A DNA stretch of 47,714 nt from Fimenecus stercoravium (GTDB lineage: Bacteria; Bacillota; Clostridia; Oscillospirales; Acutalibacteraceae): assembly GCA_018711545.1 (NCBI GenBank), contig DVIC01000027.1, positions 1 through 47,714 of the forward strand. The letters run 5' to 3'. This document shows, piece after piece, positions 22,989 through 30,749 of this stretch. The position numbers and the translations under genes were made by a program. The number at the start of each line of letters is the position of its first letter. The stretch's first letter is position 1. A model generated the notes under the pieces. That model was given only the letters and a program-made list of their open reading frames with translations, was not told where the DNA came from and did not search any database.

Positions 22989-24608
22989 ATGGTAAATCCG
23001 GTATATGTACTTGCCTACGACATCGGTACGACGGGTGTAAAGACCTGCCTGTTCTCGATCACGGACACGATCGAGCTGCTTGCCGCGGCAAGTGAGGGGT
23101 ACAACCTGTATGTGCTGCCCGGCGGCGGTGCGGAGCAGGATCCGGACGAGTGGTGGGACGCCATGGTCAAGAGCACCCGCACCGTAATGAAAAAGGTCAA
23201 GGTGAACAAGAAGGACATCGCCGGCATCTCGTTCTGCTCACAGATGCAGGGGCTCGTGCTGGTGGATGAGAACGGCAACGCCGTGCGCCGCGCAATGAGC
23301 TATATGGATCAGCGCGCGCGCGAGGAACTGAAAAAGGGCATTGCCTACGGGCCGCAGATCGCGGGCGCATATGTGCCAAAGCTGTTAAAGGCGCTGCAAG
23401 TCACGGGTGCGGTCGCCTGTTCGGTCAAAGACCCCGTTTGGAAATACAAATGGGTCGAGGCGCATGAGCCCGAAGTTTTTGCGAAAGTACATAAGTGGCT
23501 GGATGTCAAAGAATACCTCATCTGCCGCATGACGGGCGAGTTCGTGATGACGCCCGATTCCGCCTTCGGCGCGCTGCTGTATGATATCCGCAAGGGCAAA
23601 GAGGGCTGGAGCCCCGAAATGTGCAAGCTGTACGGCGTACAGGAAAAGCATTTGGCAAAGATCGTCCGCAGCACCGACCGCGTCGGCAAGCTGCGCAAGC
23701 AGCAGGCGGAAGAGCTGGGGCTCGAAGAGGGCACGGCCGTGTTCGGCGGCGGCGGCGACGCTTCGCTCATCGGCGTAGGCGCGGGCAGTGTAGACCTCGG
23801 GGATACGCATATCTATTCCGGCACGTCGGGCTGGGTCTCCACCGTGGTAGACAAGAGCGTGGTCGATGCAAATGCGATGATCGCAGCGATCGTCGGCGCA
23901 CGCGAAGGTTACTTCAACTATTTTGCGGAGCTCGAAACCGCCGCAAAGTGCGTGGAATGGGTCAAGGATCACCTTGCGCTCGATGAGATCGACATTTATC
24001 TCGATAAGAGCCATGACTTGAAGCATCACCGCGAGGACCGCGAGGTCGTGTATACCAATTTGTACGACTATATGATGGCGGTCGTAGACACCGTTCCCGC
24101 CGGCGCGGGCGGCGTGATCTTCACCCCGTGGCTGCACGGCAACCGCTGCCCGTTTGAAGATCCGAACGCGCGCGGCATGTTCTTTAACATCAGCCTGGAG
24201 ACGGGCAAGTCCGAAATGATCCGCGCGGTCGTCGAGGGTGTCTGCTATCATCTGCGCTGGATGCTGGAGACGCAGGAAAAGAAGATCAAGACCTCCGACG
24301 TAGTTCGTTTTGTCGGCGGCGGAGCCTTGAGCGACATCACCTGCCAGATCATGGCGGACTGCACGGGTAAGATCATTGAGACCGTCGCGAGCCCGCAGAA
24401 CATCGGCGCAGTCGGCGCGGCGGCGACCATCGCAGTCGGCACGGGGCTGATCAAGGATCTGGGCGAGGCGAAAAAGCTGATCCCCGCCGCAAAGACCTTC
24501 TATCCGAACACGGAAAACAAAAAGATCTATGACCGCAATTTTGAGGTCTACAAAGCGCTGTACAAGGTGAACAAGGACAATTTCGCCAAGCTCAACGCGA
24601 ATGCGTAA
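22989..24608 (+). CDS. FGGY-family carbohydrate kinase (xylulokinase-like)
   Basis: A 539-residue sugar kinase with the two ASKHA ATPase halves. The N-terminal phosphate-1 loop is YDIGTTGVKTCLF (9-21); FCSQMQG near 80 and MDQRA near 105 match the xylulokinase substrate region. GGGGDASLIGVGAG near 255 carries the catalytic aspartate region, and the FGGY signature region GVCYHLRWML lies near 418. It phosphorylates a ketose or polyol with ATP in the cytoplasm. GGGAGG precedes the ATG. It is slightly longer than classical XylB (about 490-500 residues). With the divergent class II aldolase it forms a kinase/aldolase pair, as in rhamnulose or fuculose catabolism, but the sugar is unknown and no isomerase or transporter is adjacent. 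Confidence 0.88.
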   Translation: MVNPVYVLAYDIGTTGVKTCLFSITDTIELLAAASEGYNLYVLPGGGAEQDPDEWWDAMVKSTRTVMKKVKVNKKDIAGISFCSQMQGLVLVDENGNAVRRAMSYMDQRAREELKKGIAYGPQIAGAYVPKLLKALQVTGAVACSVKDPVWKYKWVEAHEPEVFAKVHKWLDVKEYLICRMTGEFVMTPDSAFGALLYDIRKGKEGWSPEMCKLYGVQEKHLAKIVRSTDRVGKLRKQQAEELGLEEGTAVFGGGGDASLIGVGAGSVDLGDTHIYSGTSGWVSTVVDKSVVDANAMIAAIVGAREGYFNYFAELETAAKCVEWVKDHLALDEIDIYLDKSHDLKHHREDREVVYTNLYDYMMAVVDTVPAGAGGVIFTPWLHGNRCPFEDPNARGMFFNISLETGKSEMIRAVVEGVCYHLRWMLETQEKKIKTSDVVRFVGGGALSDITCQIMADCTGKIIETVASPQNIGAVGAAATIAVGTGLIKDLGEAKKLIPAAKTFYPNTENKKIYDRNFEVYKALYKVNKDNFAKLNANA

Positions 24609-24635
24609 ACGCAAAGAAAATTTCCATAACAGAAG

Positions 24636-24676
24636 AAAGCAGCCGAGGGCAAATGCCCCGGCTGCTTTTGTGTCAA
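24636..24676 (+). terminator. Terminator of the tetR-kinase operon
   Basis: AAAGCAGCCGAGGGCA-AA-TGCCCCGGCTGCTTT (24636-24669) followed by TGTGT; A-rich flank and symmetric stem allow function on both strands. Confidence 0.85.
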
Positions 24677-24744
24677 AATCATCCATGCGCCGATATTGCG
24701 CTTGCGGTGCGGGTGCTATGCGTCGCCGCTCACCGTATCGAGGG

Positions 24745-24852
24745 TTCCCCTCCTGCGCTTTTTACAGAAAAGGATTTCGCGTCCTGCAAGACGCCGGGGG
24801 CGCTGCCCCTCTACCCCGCCGCCTGCCCCCAAGGCGGGCGAAAACTTTTGTG
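24745..24852 (+). repeat. Dispersed structured repeat, copy 1
   Basis: About 108 bp, closely related to 40770-40882. Shared blocks in the same order are CCCCTCCTGCGCTTTTTA, TTTCGCGTCCTGC, GGGCGCTGCCCCT, ACCCCGCCGCC and GGCGGGCGAAAACTTTTGTG. The variable centre still forms a CCGCC..GGCGG hairpin. No gene is present in the gap 24670-24868. Confidence 0.85.
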
Positions 24853-24868
24853 TTTTGGCGCAGGTCCT

Positions 24869-25789
24869 TTATTCGGCTTGAAGCTCCGCGCCGACGGCGT
24901 AGTGGTCGGAAACACAGGTGCCGTCCGCCGTCTGTGCGTATACGTGGTGCGACACCGAAGCGAACGCATCATTTCGGAAAATAAAGTCGATCGCCTGTCC
25001 TGTGGTCTGATCGCCCCAAGCGTGATAGGTCGGCTGCGTATCCTCCTTTTCGGGCTGCGTATTGACAAAGCCCGCCGCTTCGAGCGCGGCGCACGCCGTC
25101 CCGTCACGGTTCTGGTTAAAGTCGCCCGTGATGACCACCGGCAGAGCCCCGCCGTAGCTTTCCACCATCGCTGCCGCGCGTTCGGCGATCAAATTACCGC
25201 CCAGGGTTCGTGCCGCTTCGCTGACGTTGTCAAGATGCGTGTTGAAGTGTGCGTAGGCAAAGCCCGTTGTTTTGTTTTGCAGCACCACATACGAACAGAT
25301 GCGGTTGCAGCCCGCGTCCGCATATTTGGATTCCGTGTCGGGCGTTTCGGAAAGCCAGAACGTGCCGCTGTCCAAAAGCTCGTATTTGTCCTTAAGATAG
25401 AAGATCCCGCACATCTCAGAGGTCTTTTCGCTGCCGTCACCGCCGCGCTGTACCCCATAATAGGCGTAAGCGGGCAGCAGCTCCTCCATTTTTCCGACCC
25501 AATTCGAGTTGAGCTCCTGCACACCCATGGAATCGGGCGCGATGCTTAAAATCTGCTCAGCAAAAAGCGGGGCGCGCTTATTCGAGGACGTGCCGTCCCA
25601 AAAGCTGCCCCAGGGGGCGGCGGTGTTGTAGCTGAGCACCATCACGCGGCCCGAATTGTCGGCAAGCCGCGCTTGCAGCGCCGCATCGGATGTGCCGCTG
25701 TCCTCGATTCTGCCGTCGTCCCCGCAGCCCGTCAGCACACCGCAAAGCATGGCGCCGAACAGCAGGACTGCAATCAGCCGTTTTTTCAT
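24869..25789 (-). CDS. Secreted EEP-fold lipoprotein (endonuclease/exonuclease/phosphatase family)
   Basis: This 306-residue protein has a lipoprotein signal peptide with lipobox LTGC (Cys22) and a full EEP domain. The EEP motifs are SYNTA near residue 53, VQE near 92, HFNTHLD near 175, GDFNQNRDG near 215, IDFIF near 268 and SDHYAV near 293. EEP enzymes are metal-dependent phosphodiesterases acting on nucleic acids, phospholipids or phosphoinositides. The membrane-anchored, extracytoplasmic form points to extracellular nucleic acid or lipid headgroup turnover; which one cannot be told. It starts 13 bp after nfo, so it is the last gene of a recG-nfo-EEP run. Confidence 0.87.
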   Translation of the reverse strand: MKKRLIAVLLFGAMLCGVLTGCGDDGRIEDSGTSDAALQARLADNSGRVMVLSYNTAAPWGSFWDGTSSNKRAPLFAEQILSIAPDSMGVQELNSNWVGKMEELLPAYAYYGVQRGGDGSEKTSEMCGIFYLKDKYELLDSGTFWLSETPDTESKYADAGCNRICSYVVLQNKTTGFAYAHFNTHLDNVSEAARTLGGNLIAERAAAMVESYGGALPVVITGDFNQNRDGTACAALEAAGFVNTQPEKEDTQPTYHAWGDQTTGQAIDFIFRNDAFASVSHHVYAQTADGTCVSDHYAVGAELQAE

Positions 25790-25802
25790 TCAAAATCCTC
25801 CC

Positions 25803-26648
25803 TTATCGTATTTGTTCCAAAAGCATTTGAATCTCCGCCGCATGGCCCGCGGTATCCGTCGGGGTCTCCAGCACAAAGGGCAGTTGCCGCAAGCGCGGAT
25901 GCGTTACCACGCGGCAGAGCGCATCCATGCCGATCTCCCCTTTCCCGAGCAGGGCGTGGCGGTCCTTATGGCTGCCGCAGGGATTCAGGCTGTCGTTCAG
26001 ATGGACGAAGGAAAGTTTTTTAAGCCCGATCTCGCGGTCGAATTTCTCCAGCACGCCATCCAGATCTTCGGCAATATCATAGCCTGCATCCCAAACATGG
26101 CAGGTATCCAGACACACGCCGACCTTGTCCTGCAAATCCACACGGTCAAGGATCGCGCGCAGCTCCGAAAAGCTCCCGCCGACCTCACTGCCCTTGCCTG
26201 CCATCGTCTCCAAAAGCACGGTCGTGTGCATCTCCGGTGTGAGCAGCCGGTTCAAAAGCCCCGCGATCGCATCCACCGCCGTATCCAAAGGCTGCTTTAA
26301 ACGCGAGCCGGGGTGGAAATTGTAAAAATTGCCCGGCAGATATTCCATCCGCCGCAGATCGTCCGCGAGCATTTCGCCTGCGAGCTCGCGCACACGGTCA
26401 TCCGGCGAACAGGGGTTGAGCGTATACGGCGCGTGCGCCACAACGGGGGCGAAATCGTTTTCCGTAAGGAACGATCGCAGCGCTGCCGCATCCGTCTCAT
26501 CAAGCGGTTTTGCCGACGCGCCGCGCGGGTTGCGCAGGAAGAACTGCATGGTGTTCATGCCGGCGCCCTTTGCCTCTTTTCCCATATGCAGAAAGCCCTT
26601 CGCGCACGACAGATGCGCGCCTAAGCTGTATGTATTCGTTGTTTCCAT
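25803..26648 (-). CDS. nfo: Endonuclease IV (AP endonuclease)
   Basis: A 281-residue TIM-barrel AP endonuclease. It begins YSLGAHLSCAKGF and shows the zinc-ligand motifs NFHPGS near residue 110, LLETMAGKG near 145, CLDTCHVWDAGYD near 180, HLNDS near 212, GSHKDRHALLGKGEIG near 223 and VLETP near 258. It cleaves DNA 5' of abasic sites in base-excision repair. The ATG at 26648 is preferred over the in-frame start at 26663 because AAAGGA lies 6 nt upstream of it, within the intervening codons; the gap to recG is 11 bp. Residues RNPRG near 45 match the DNA-binding loop of family members. Confidence 0.92.
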   Translation of the reverse strand: METTNTYSLGAHLSCAKGFLHMGKEAKGAGMNTMQFFLRNPRGASAKPLDETDAAALRSFLTENDFAPVVAHAPYTLNPCSPDDRVRELAGEMLADDLRRMEYLPGNFYNFHPGSRLKQPLDTAVDAIAGLLNRLLTPEMHTTVLLETMAGKGSEVGGSFSELRAILDRVDLQDKVGVCLDTCHVWDAGYDIAEDLDGVLEKFDREIGLKKLSFVHLNDSLNPCGSHKDRHALLGKGEIGMDALCRVVTHPRLRQLPFVLETPTDTAGHAAEIQMLLEQIR

Positions 26649-26659
26649 ATCGATTCCTT

Positions 26660-28693
26660 TCATCCGACGCTTGCGGCGGCGAACATTTTGTCCGTCTGTT
26701 TCCGAAGCGCCGCGTGTTCCGGCATTTCAAGCGTCGGGTCTGTTTGCAGGAGCTGTTCCGCCGCGCAGCGCACCGTTACGAGCAGCCCCGTGTCGCGCAG
26801 CAGATCCGCCAACCGCAGGGCGGGCAGGCCGTGCTGGCGCTTGCCGAAGAAATCGCCGGGGCCGCGCAGTTTTAAGTCCGCGTCCGCGATCTTAAAGCCG
26901 TCCGTCGTCTCGCACAGCACGTTGAAGCGCGCTTTCGCCTCTTCATTCTGTGCGTCGGACACCAAAATGCAGGTGGATTTTTCGCTGCCGCGCCCCACCC
27001 TGCCGCGCAGCTGGTGCAGCTGCGAGAGCCCGAAGCGTTCTGCGTTTTCGATCACCATCACGACGGCGTTGGGCACGTCCACACCGACTTCGATGACGAC
27101 CGTGGAAACAAGCAGGTCGATCTCACCCGCTGCGAATGCGCGCATGACCTTCTCTTTTTCCTTCGGCTTCATGCGCCCGTGCAAAAGCCCCAAACGGTAG
27201 CCGCGGAACGCACCGTTCTGTAATTCGGCATAGTATTCCTGCGCGGGGACAAGGTCGCTTTCGCCCTCTTCCACCAGCGGGCAGACGATGTAACCCTGCA
27301 AGCCCTTTTGGATGTGTTTTTTCAGAAAATTGTAGATGCGCGGGCGGTAAGACGTGCCCACGCAGTAGGTCTCCACAGGCTGCCGCCCGGGGGGCAGCTC
27401 GTCAAGCACCGAAACGTCCAAATCCCCGTACAGCATCAGCCCGAGCGTGCGCGGGATGGGCGTTGCGGACATGACGAGGATGTGCGGGCTGTCGCCCTTT
27501 GCCGCAAGCGTGGCGCGCTGCGCGACGCCGAAGCGGTGCTGCTCATCCGTTACCACGAGCCCGAGCCGCTTGAAATCCACATCCTCCTGGATGAGCGCGT
27601 GCGTACCGACCGCAAGCTGCACCGAGCCGTCGGCAAGCGCCGCCTTGACCGCGCGCTTTTCGGCGGCAGTCATGGAGCCCGTCAAAAGGGCGGTGCGGAC
27701 ATTTGTGCCCGCAAAAAAGTTTTCGAAGGTGCGCAGGTGCTGCTCGGCGAGCACCTCGGTCGGCGCCATGACCGCTGACTGCAAGCCGTTTGCCGCCGCC
27801 GTATACACGAGCGCCGCCGCAACGGCGGTTTTGCCTGAGCCGACATCCCCCTGCAAAAGGCGGTTCATCGGCTCGCCCGAGCGCATATCCGCTACAGCCT
27901 CGCGCACGGCGCGGCTTTGCGCATTCGTCATGGTAAAGGGCAGGTGCGCCGCAAAATCCTGCGTTTCGTCGCGCGTGACCACGCAGCCGGTGGTATGTGT
28001 CTGCGCGCGCGTTTTCATCTGCAAAAGCCCAAGCTGCAGCAGGAACAGCTCGTCAAAGATCAGCCGCCTGCGCGCCGTTTCAAGCGTTTTGCCGTCCGAT
28101 GGGAAATGGATGCCGCGGATGGCTTCGTCGAGCGTGCAAAGCCCGTTTTGCGTGCGCACTTCTTCGGGGAGGAAATCGGGGATCGGCGCGTCGAGCGAAT
28201 CGAGCGCATTCTGCACACAGCGTTTGATCGTCTTGGAGGGCAGCGCGGCGCTCGACGGATAGATCGGACGGATGCGGTGGGCGCTGTGCGGCTTTTGAAA
28301 CAGCGGAGAAGCCATTTCACGCGCACCGTATTTGTTGTAAGCCGCCTTGCCGAAGAACAGGTATTCCTCGCCCTCTTTGAGCTGATTGCCGATATATTTG
28401 TTGTTAAAAAAAGTGAGGTTCAAAAGCCCCGCGCCGTCGGTCACAGAGGTCTTATAAAGCAGCAGTCCGCCCGGCACGCGGATCTTCGTCGGCCGGTGAC
28501 AGACGGTGGCGCGAATGCAGCAGGTCTCGTTTTCGGGCATTTCGCGGATGGGGACGATCCGGCTCCAATCCTCATACGCGCGCGGATAATAGCGCAGAAG
28601 GGCGCCGACCGTCGTGACCGAAAGCTTTTTAAAAGCCTCGGCGCGCGTCGGACCGACACCCTTGACATATTGGATCGGTGCTTTGAGCTGCAT
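26660..28693 (-). CDS. recG: ATP-dependent DNA helicase RecG
   Basis: A 677-residue RecG with the N-terminal wedge/OB domain (about 1-230) and two RecA-like SF2 helicase domains. Visible motifs are Walker A GDVGSGKTAVA near 280, motif II DEQHRFG near 383 (DEQH type), MSATPIPRT near 410, GRMKPKEKEKVM near 500 and the QLHQLRGRVGRG block near 580. It remodels stalled replication forks and branched recombination intermediates. It lies 24 bp downstream of fakA. The yloU-fakA-recG order is conserved in many Firmicutes, which supports the neighbouring assignments. Confidence 0.96.
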   Translation of the reverse strand: MQLKAPIQYVKGVGPTRAEAFKKLSVTTVGALLRYYPRAYEDWSRIVPIREMPENETCCIRATVCHRPTKIRVPGGLLLYKTSVTDGAGLLNLTFFNNKYIGNQLKEGEEYLFFGKAAYNKYGAREMASPLFQKPHSAHRIRPIYPSSAALPSKTIKRCVQNALDSLDAPIPDFLPEEVRTQNGLCTLDEAIRGIHFPSDGKTLETARRRLIFDELFLLQLGLLQMKTRAQTHTTGCVVTRDETQDFAAHLPFTMTNAQSRAVREAVADMRSGEPMNRLLQGDVGSGKTAVAAALVYTAAANGLQSAVMAPTEVLAEQHLRTFENFFAGTNVRTALLTGSMTAAEKRAVKAALADGSVQLAVGTHALIQEDVDFKRLGLVVTDEQHRFGVAQRATLAAKGDSPHILVMSATPIPRTLGLMLYGDLDVSVLDELPPGRQPVETYCVGTSYRPRIYNFLKKHIQKGLQGYIVCPLVEEGESDLVPAQEYYAELQNGAFRGYRLGLLHGRMKPKEKEKVMRAFAAGEIDLLVSTVVIEVGVDVPNAVVMVIENAERFGLSQLHQLRGRVGRGSEKSTCILVSDAQNEEAKARFNVLCETTDGFKIADADLKLRGPGDFFGKRQHGLPALRLADLLRDTGLLVTVRCAAEQLLQTDPTLEMPEHAALRKQTDKMFAAASVG

Positions 28694-28717
28694 GCTTTCG
28701 CCCCCATCCGATTCTTC

Positions 28718-30367
28718 TTACTCCACGGAAACGAGAAAATAGTAGACCGGCTGCCCGCCGCTGACATAGTTGATCTCCACATTCGGGAAGCGCGCCTGCA
28801 GCCGCTCCACAAGTGCGTTCGCCTGTGCTTCGTCGGCGTCTGCGCCGTAAAACACGGTCACAAGCGAGCCGCTGTATTTTTTCACAAGGCGGCGCGTGAC
28901 GCGGTAAGCGGTATCGAGCAGATCGTCGCTCACCAGCGTGATCTTGCCGTCCTCCATGCCGAGCATCTGCCCTTTTTGGATACGCTCGCCGCGCATCTCG
29001 CTGTCACGTGCGGCGAAAGTCACCTGTGCGGTATGCACGCCGCCGGCAGCCTTCATCATTTGCAGGTGGTTCTCTTCGGGACTTAAATCCTCGTCAAAGC
29101 TGAGCATGGCGGTGATGCCCTGCGGCACGGTGCGCGTGGCAAGCACGCTCACGCCGCGGTCGGCAAGATGCACGGTCTGTTCCGCCGCCATGATGATGTT
29201 TTTATTGTTCGGCAGCACAAACACATGCCGCGCAGGGGTCGCCTGGATGGCGTTCAAAATATCGTCCGTGCTCGGGTTCATGGTCTGCCCGCCCGAAACG
29301 ACCCGGTCTGCGCCGAGTTCATAAAAGAGCTGCTCAAGCCCCTCGCCCGCCGCCACGGCAACAAAGCCGTATTCCTTTTCGGGCTCGACGCGCGCGGGTG
29401 CGGCAGGGGATTCTGCGGCGTCGGGTGCCGCCTGTTCAGGTGCGGGGGGCGGCGTTTGCATTTCCGCCGCTTCGGCGCTGTCCGCCCGGTATTCGATCTT
29501 CACATCGTGCAGCGTACCGCAAGCGAGCGCCGCACGCAGCACGCCGTCGGGTTCCGCCGTATCCACACGCACCGAAATGCCGTCCGCCGTATCTTCCGCC
29601 TGCCCGCCGTCGCCGGTGTTTTGCAGGTATGCGCGCAGTTTTTCGACGCTTCCCGCGGCACTCTGCCCCGTTTGGACGCGCAGCGAGCAGCGGTATGGAT
29701 ATTTTGCGGCACGGCTCTCCTTTTCAGCGGATTTTTCCCCATCCGCTTCGCTTTGGATCATAACGCCGTCCGCGATGACGGCGCGCATGCCTTCGAGTAC
29801 GTACAAAAAGCCCTGCCCGCCGGCATCCACCACGCCCGCTTCTTTAAGTACGGGCAGCAGCTCCGGTGTTTCGGCAAGCGCTGCCTTTGCCGCATCGCAA
29901 AGAACGGCAATGACCTTTTTTTCATCCGCTTCATCCGCCTGCACCGCCGCCTGCGCCGCTTTGCGCACAACGGTGAGGATGGTGCCCTCCGTAGGCTTCA
30001 TGACCGCCTTATAGGCGGATTCCTGCCCCATTTGGAAGGCTGCGGCAAGCTGTCTGCCGTCGGCGGTCTCAAGCCCCTTGAAGCCCTTGGACACGCCGCG
30101 GAAGATCAGCGAAAGGATGACGCCCGAGTTCCCGCGTGCGCCGCGCAGCAGGGCGTTCGCCGCTTTCTTTGCAATCTCGCACACAGGCGTTCCGTCACCG
30201 CACACCTGCAATTCCCGCACCGCCGAGCCGCAGGTCTGCGACATGTTCGTGCCCGTGTCGCCGTCGGGGACGGGGAACACGTTGAGCGCATCCACCTGCG
30301 TGCGGTGGTTTTGCAGGTTATTTGCCCCCGAGATCAGGGCATTTTTCAGCATTTGTCCTGTAATCAC
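28718..30367 (-). CDS. fakA: DAK2-domain fatty acid kinase subunit A-like protein (YloV/FakA)
   Basis: A 549-residue FakA-like kinase. The N-terminal DhaL/DAK2 ATP-binding domain (1-200) has NVFPVPDGDTGTNM at 29-42 and RGARGNSGVILS near 75. A middle domain (about 215-300) is followed by an Ala/Pro-rich linker (about 305-330) and a C-terminal DAK1-like domain (about 335-549) with NPSTDDIL and PNNKNIIMAA. FakA phosphorylates fatty acids bound to FakB, which feeds phospholipid synthesis from exogenous fatty acids. No fakB (DegV) gene is in the window. It lies 13 bp downstream of the Asp23/YloU gene, its usual partner. Confidence 0.93.
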   Translation of the reverse strand: MITGQMLKNALISGANNLQNHRTQVDALNVFPVPDGDTGTNMSQTCGSAVRELQVCGDGTPVCEIAKKAANALLRGARGNSGVILSLIFRGVSKGFKGLETADGRQLAAAFQMGQESAYKAVMKPTEGTILTVVRKAAQAAVQADEADEKKVIAVLCDAAKAALAETPELLPVLKEAGVVDAGGQGFLYVLEGMRAVIADGVMIQSEADGEKSAEKESRAAKYPYRCSLRVQTGQSAAGSVEKLRAYLQNTGDGGQAEDTADGISVRVDTAEPDGVLRAALACGTLHDVKIEYRADSAEAAEMQTPPPAPEQAAPDAAESPAAPARVEPEKEYGFVAVAAGEGLEQLFYELGADRVVSGGQTMNPSTDDILNAIQATPARHVFVLPNNKNIIMAAEQTVHLADRGVSVLATRTVPQGITAMLSFDEDLSPEENHLQMMKAAGGVHTAQVTFAARDSEMRGERIQKGQMLGMEDGKITLVSDDLLDTAYRVTRRLVKKYSGSLVTVFYGADADEAQANALVERLQARFPNVEINYVSGGQPVYYFLVSVE

Positions 30368-30380
30368 TGTAACACTCCCA

Positions 30381-30734
30381 TCAAGCCGTCATGCCGTCTA
30401 CAAAGACGTTGACCTTTTGGACGGCAAGGCTTGTCGCCTGCTCGACCGTGTAACGCACCTTGTTGGTGATGCTGTCCGCGATCGCGGCAATGTTGACGCC
30501 GTAGGTCACAAGGATGTGCAGGCTGATCGTCAGTTCGCTGCCGTTCGAGTCTACGCGCACTCCCTGGTCGAGATACTTACGCCGCCGGAAGAAAAACGAG
30601 CGCAGCCCCTGTGAAGCGCCGCTGTTCGCCATGCCCGCCACGCCGAAGCAGGAGGTCACGGTGTGCCCGATCAAATCGGAAAAAAAGTTGTCGTGGATCT
30701 CAATCGTGCCGAGATGGTTTTCAATACGGATCAT
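30381..30734 (-). CDS. yloU: Asp23/Gls24 family protein (YloU-like)
   Basis: A 117-residue Asp23/Gls24-type protein with the family pattern HLGTIEIHDNFFSDLIGHTVTSCFGVAGM near the N terminus (core: GxIxIxxxFFxxxIGxxVxxCFGVxGM) and VRYTVEQATSLAVQKVNVFVDGM at the end (core: VxxxVEQxTxLxVxxVNVxV). The ATG at 30734 is used with AAGGAG upstream; the in-frame GTG at 30743 is too close to that site. Family members are cell-envelope or alkaline-stress associated, often encoded before fakA as here. The exact role is unclear. Confidence 0.9.
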   Translation of the reverse strand: MIRIENHLGTIEIHDNFFSDLIGHTVTSCFGVAGMANSGASQGLRSFFFRRRKYLDQGVRVDSNGSELTISLHILVTYGVNIAAIADSITNKVRYTVEQATSLAVQKVNVFVDGMTA

Positions 30735-30749
30735 ATGGCACACTCCTTT

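Noticed and set aside
23385..24686. Minus-strand open frame (433 codons) opposite the FGGY kinase
   Set aside because: Antisense to a well-supported kinase and covering its terminator; no motifs.
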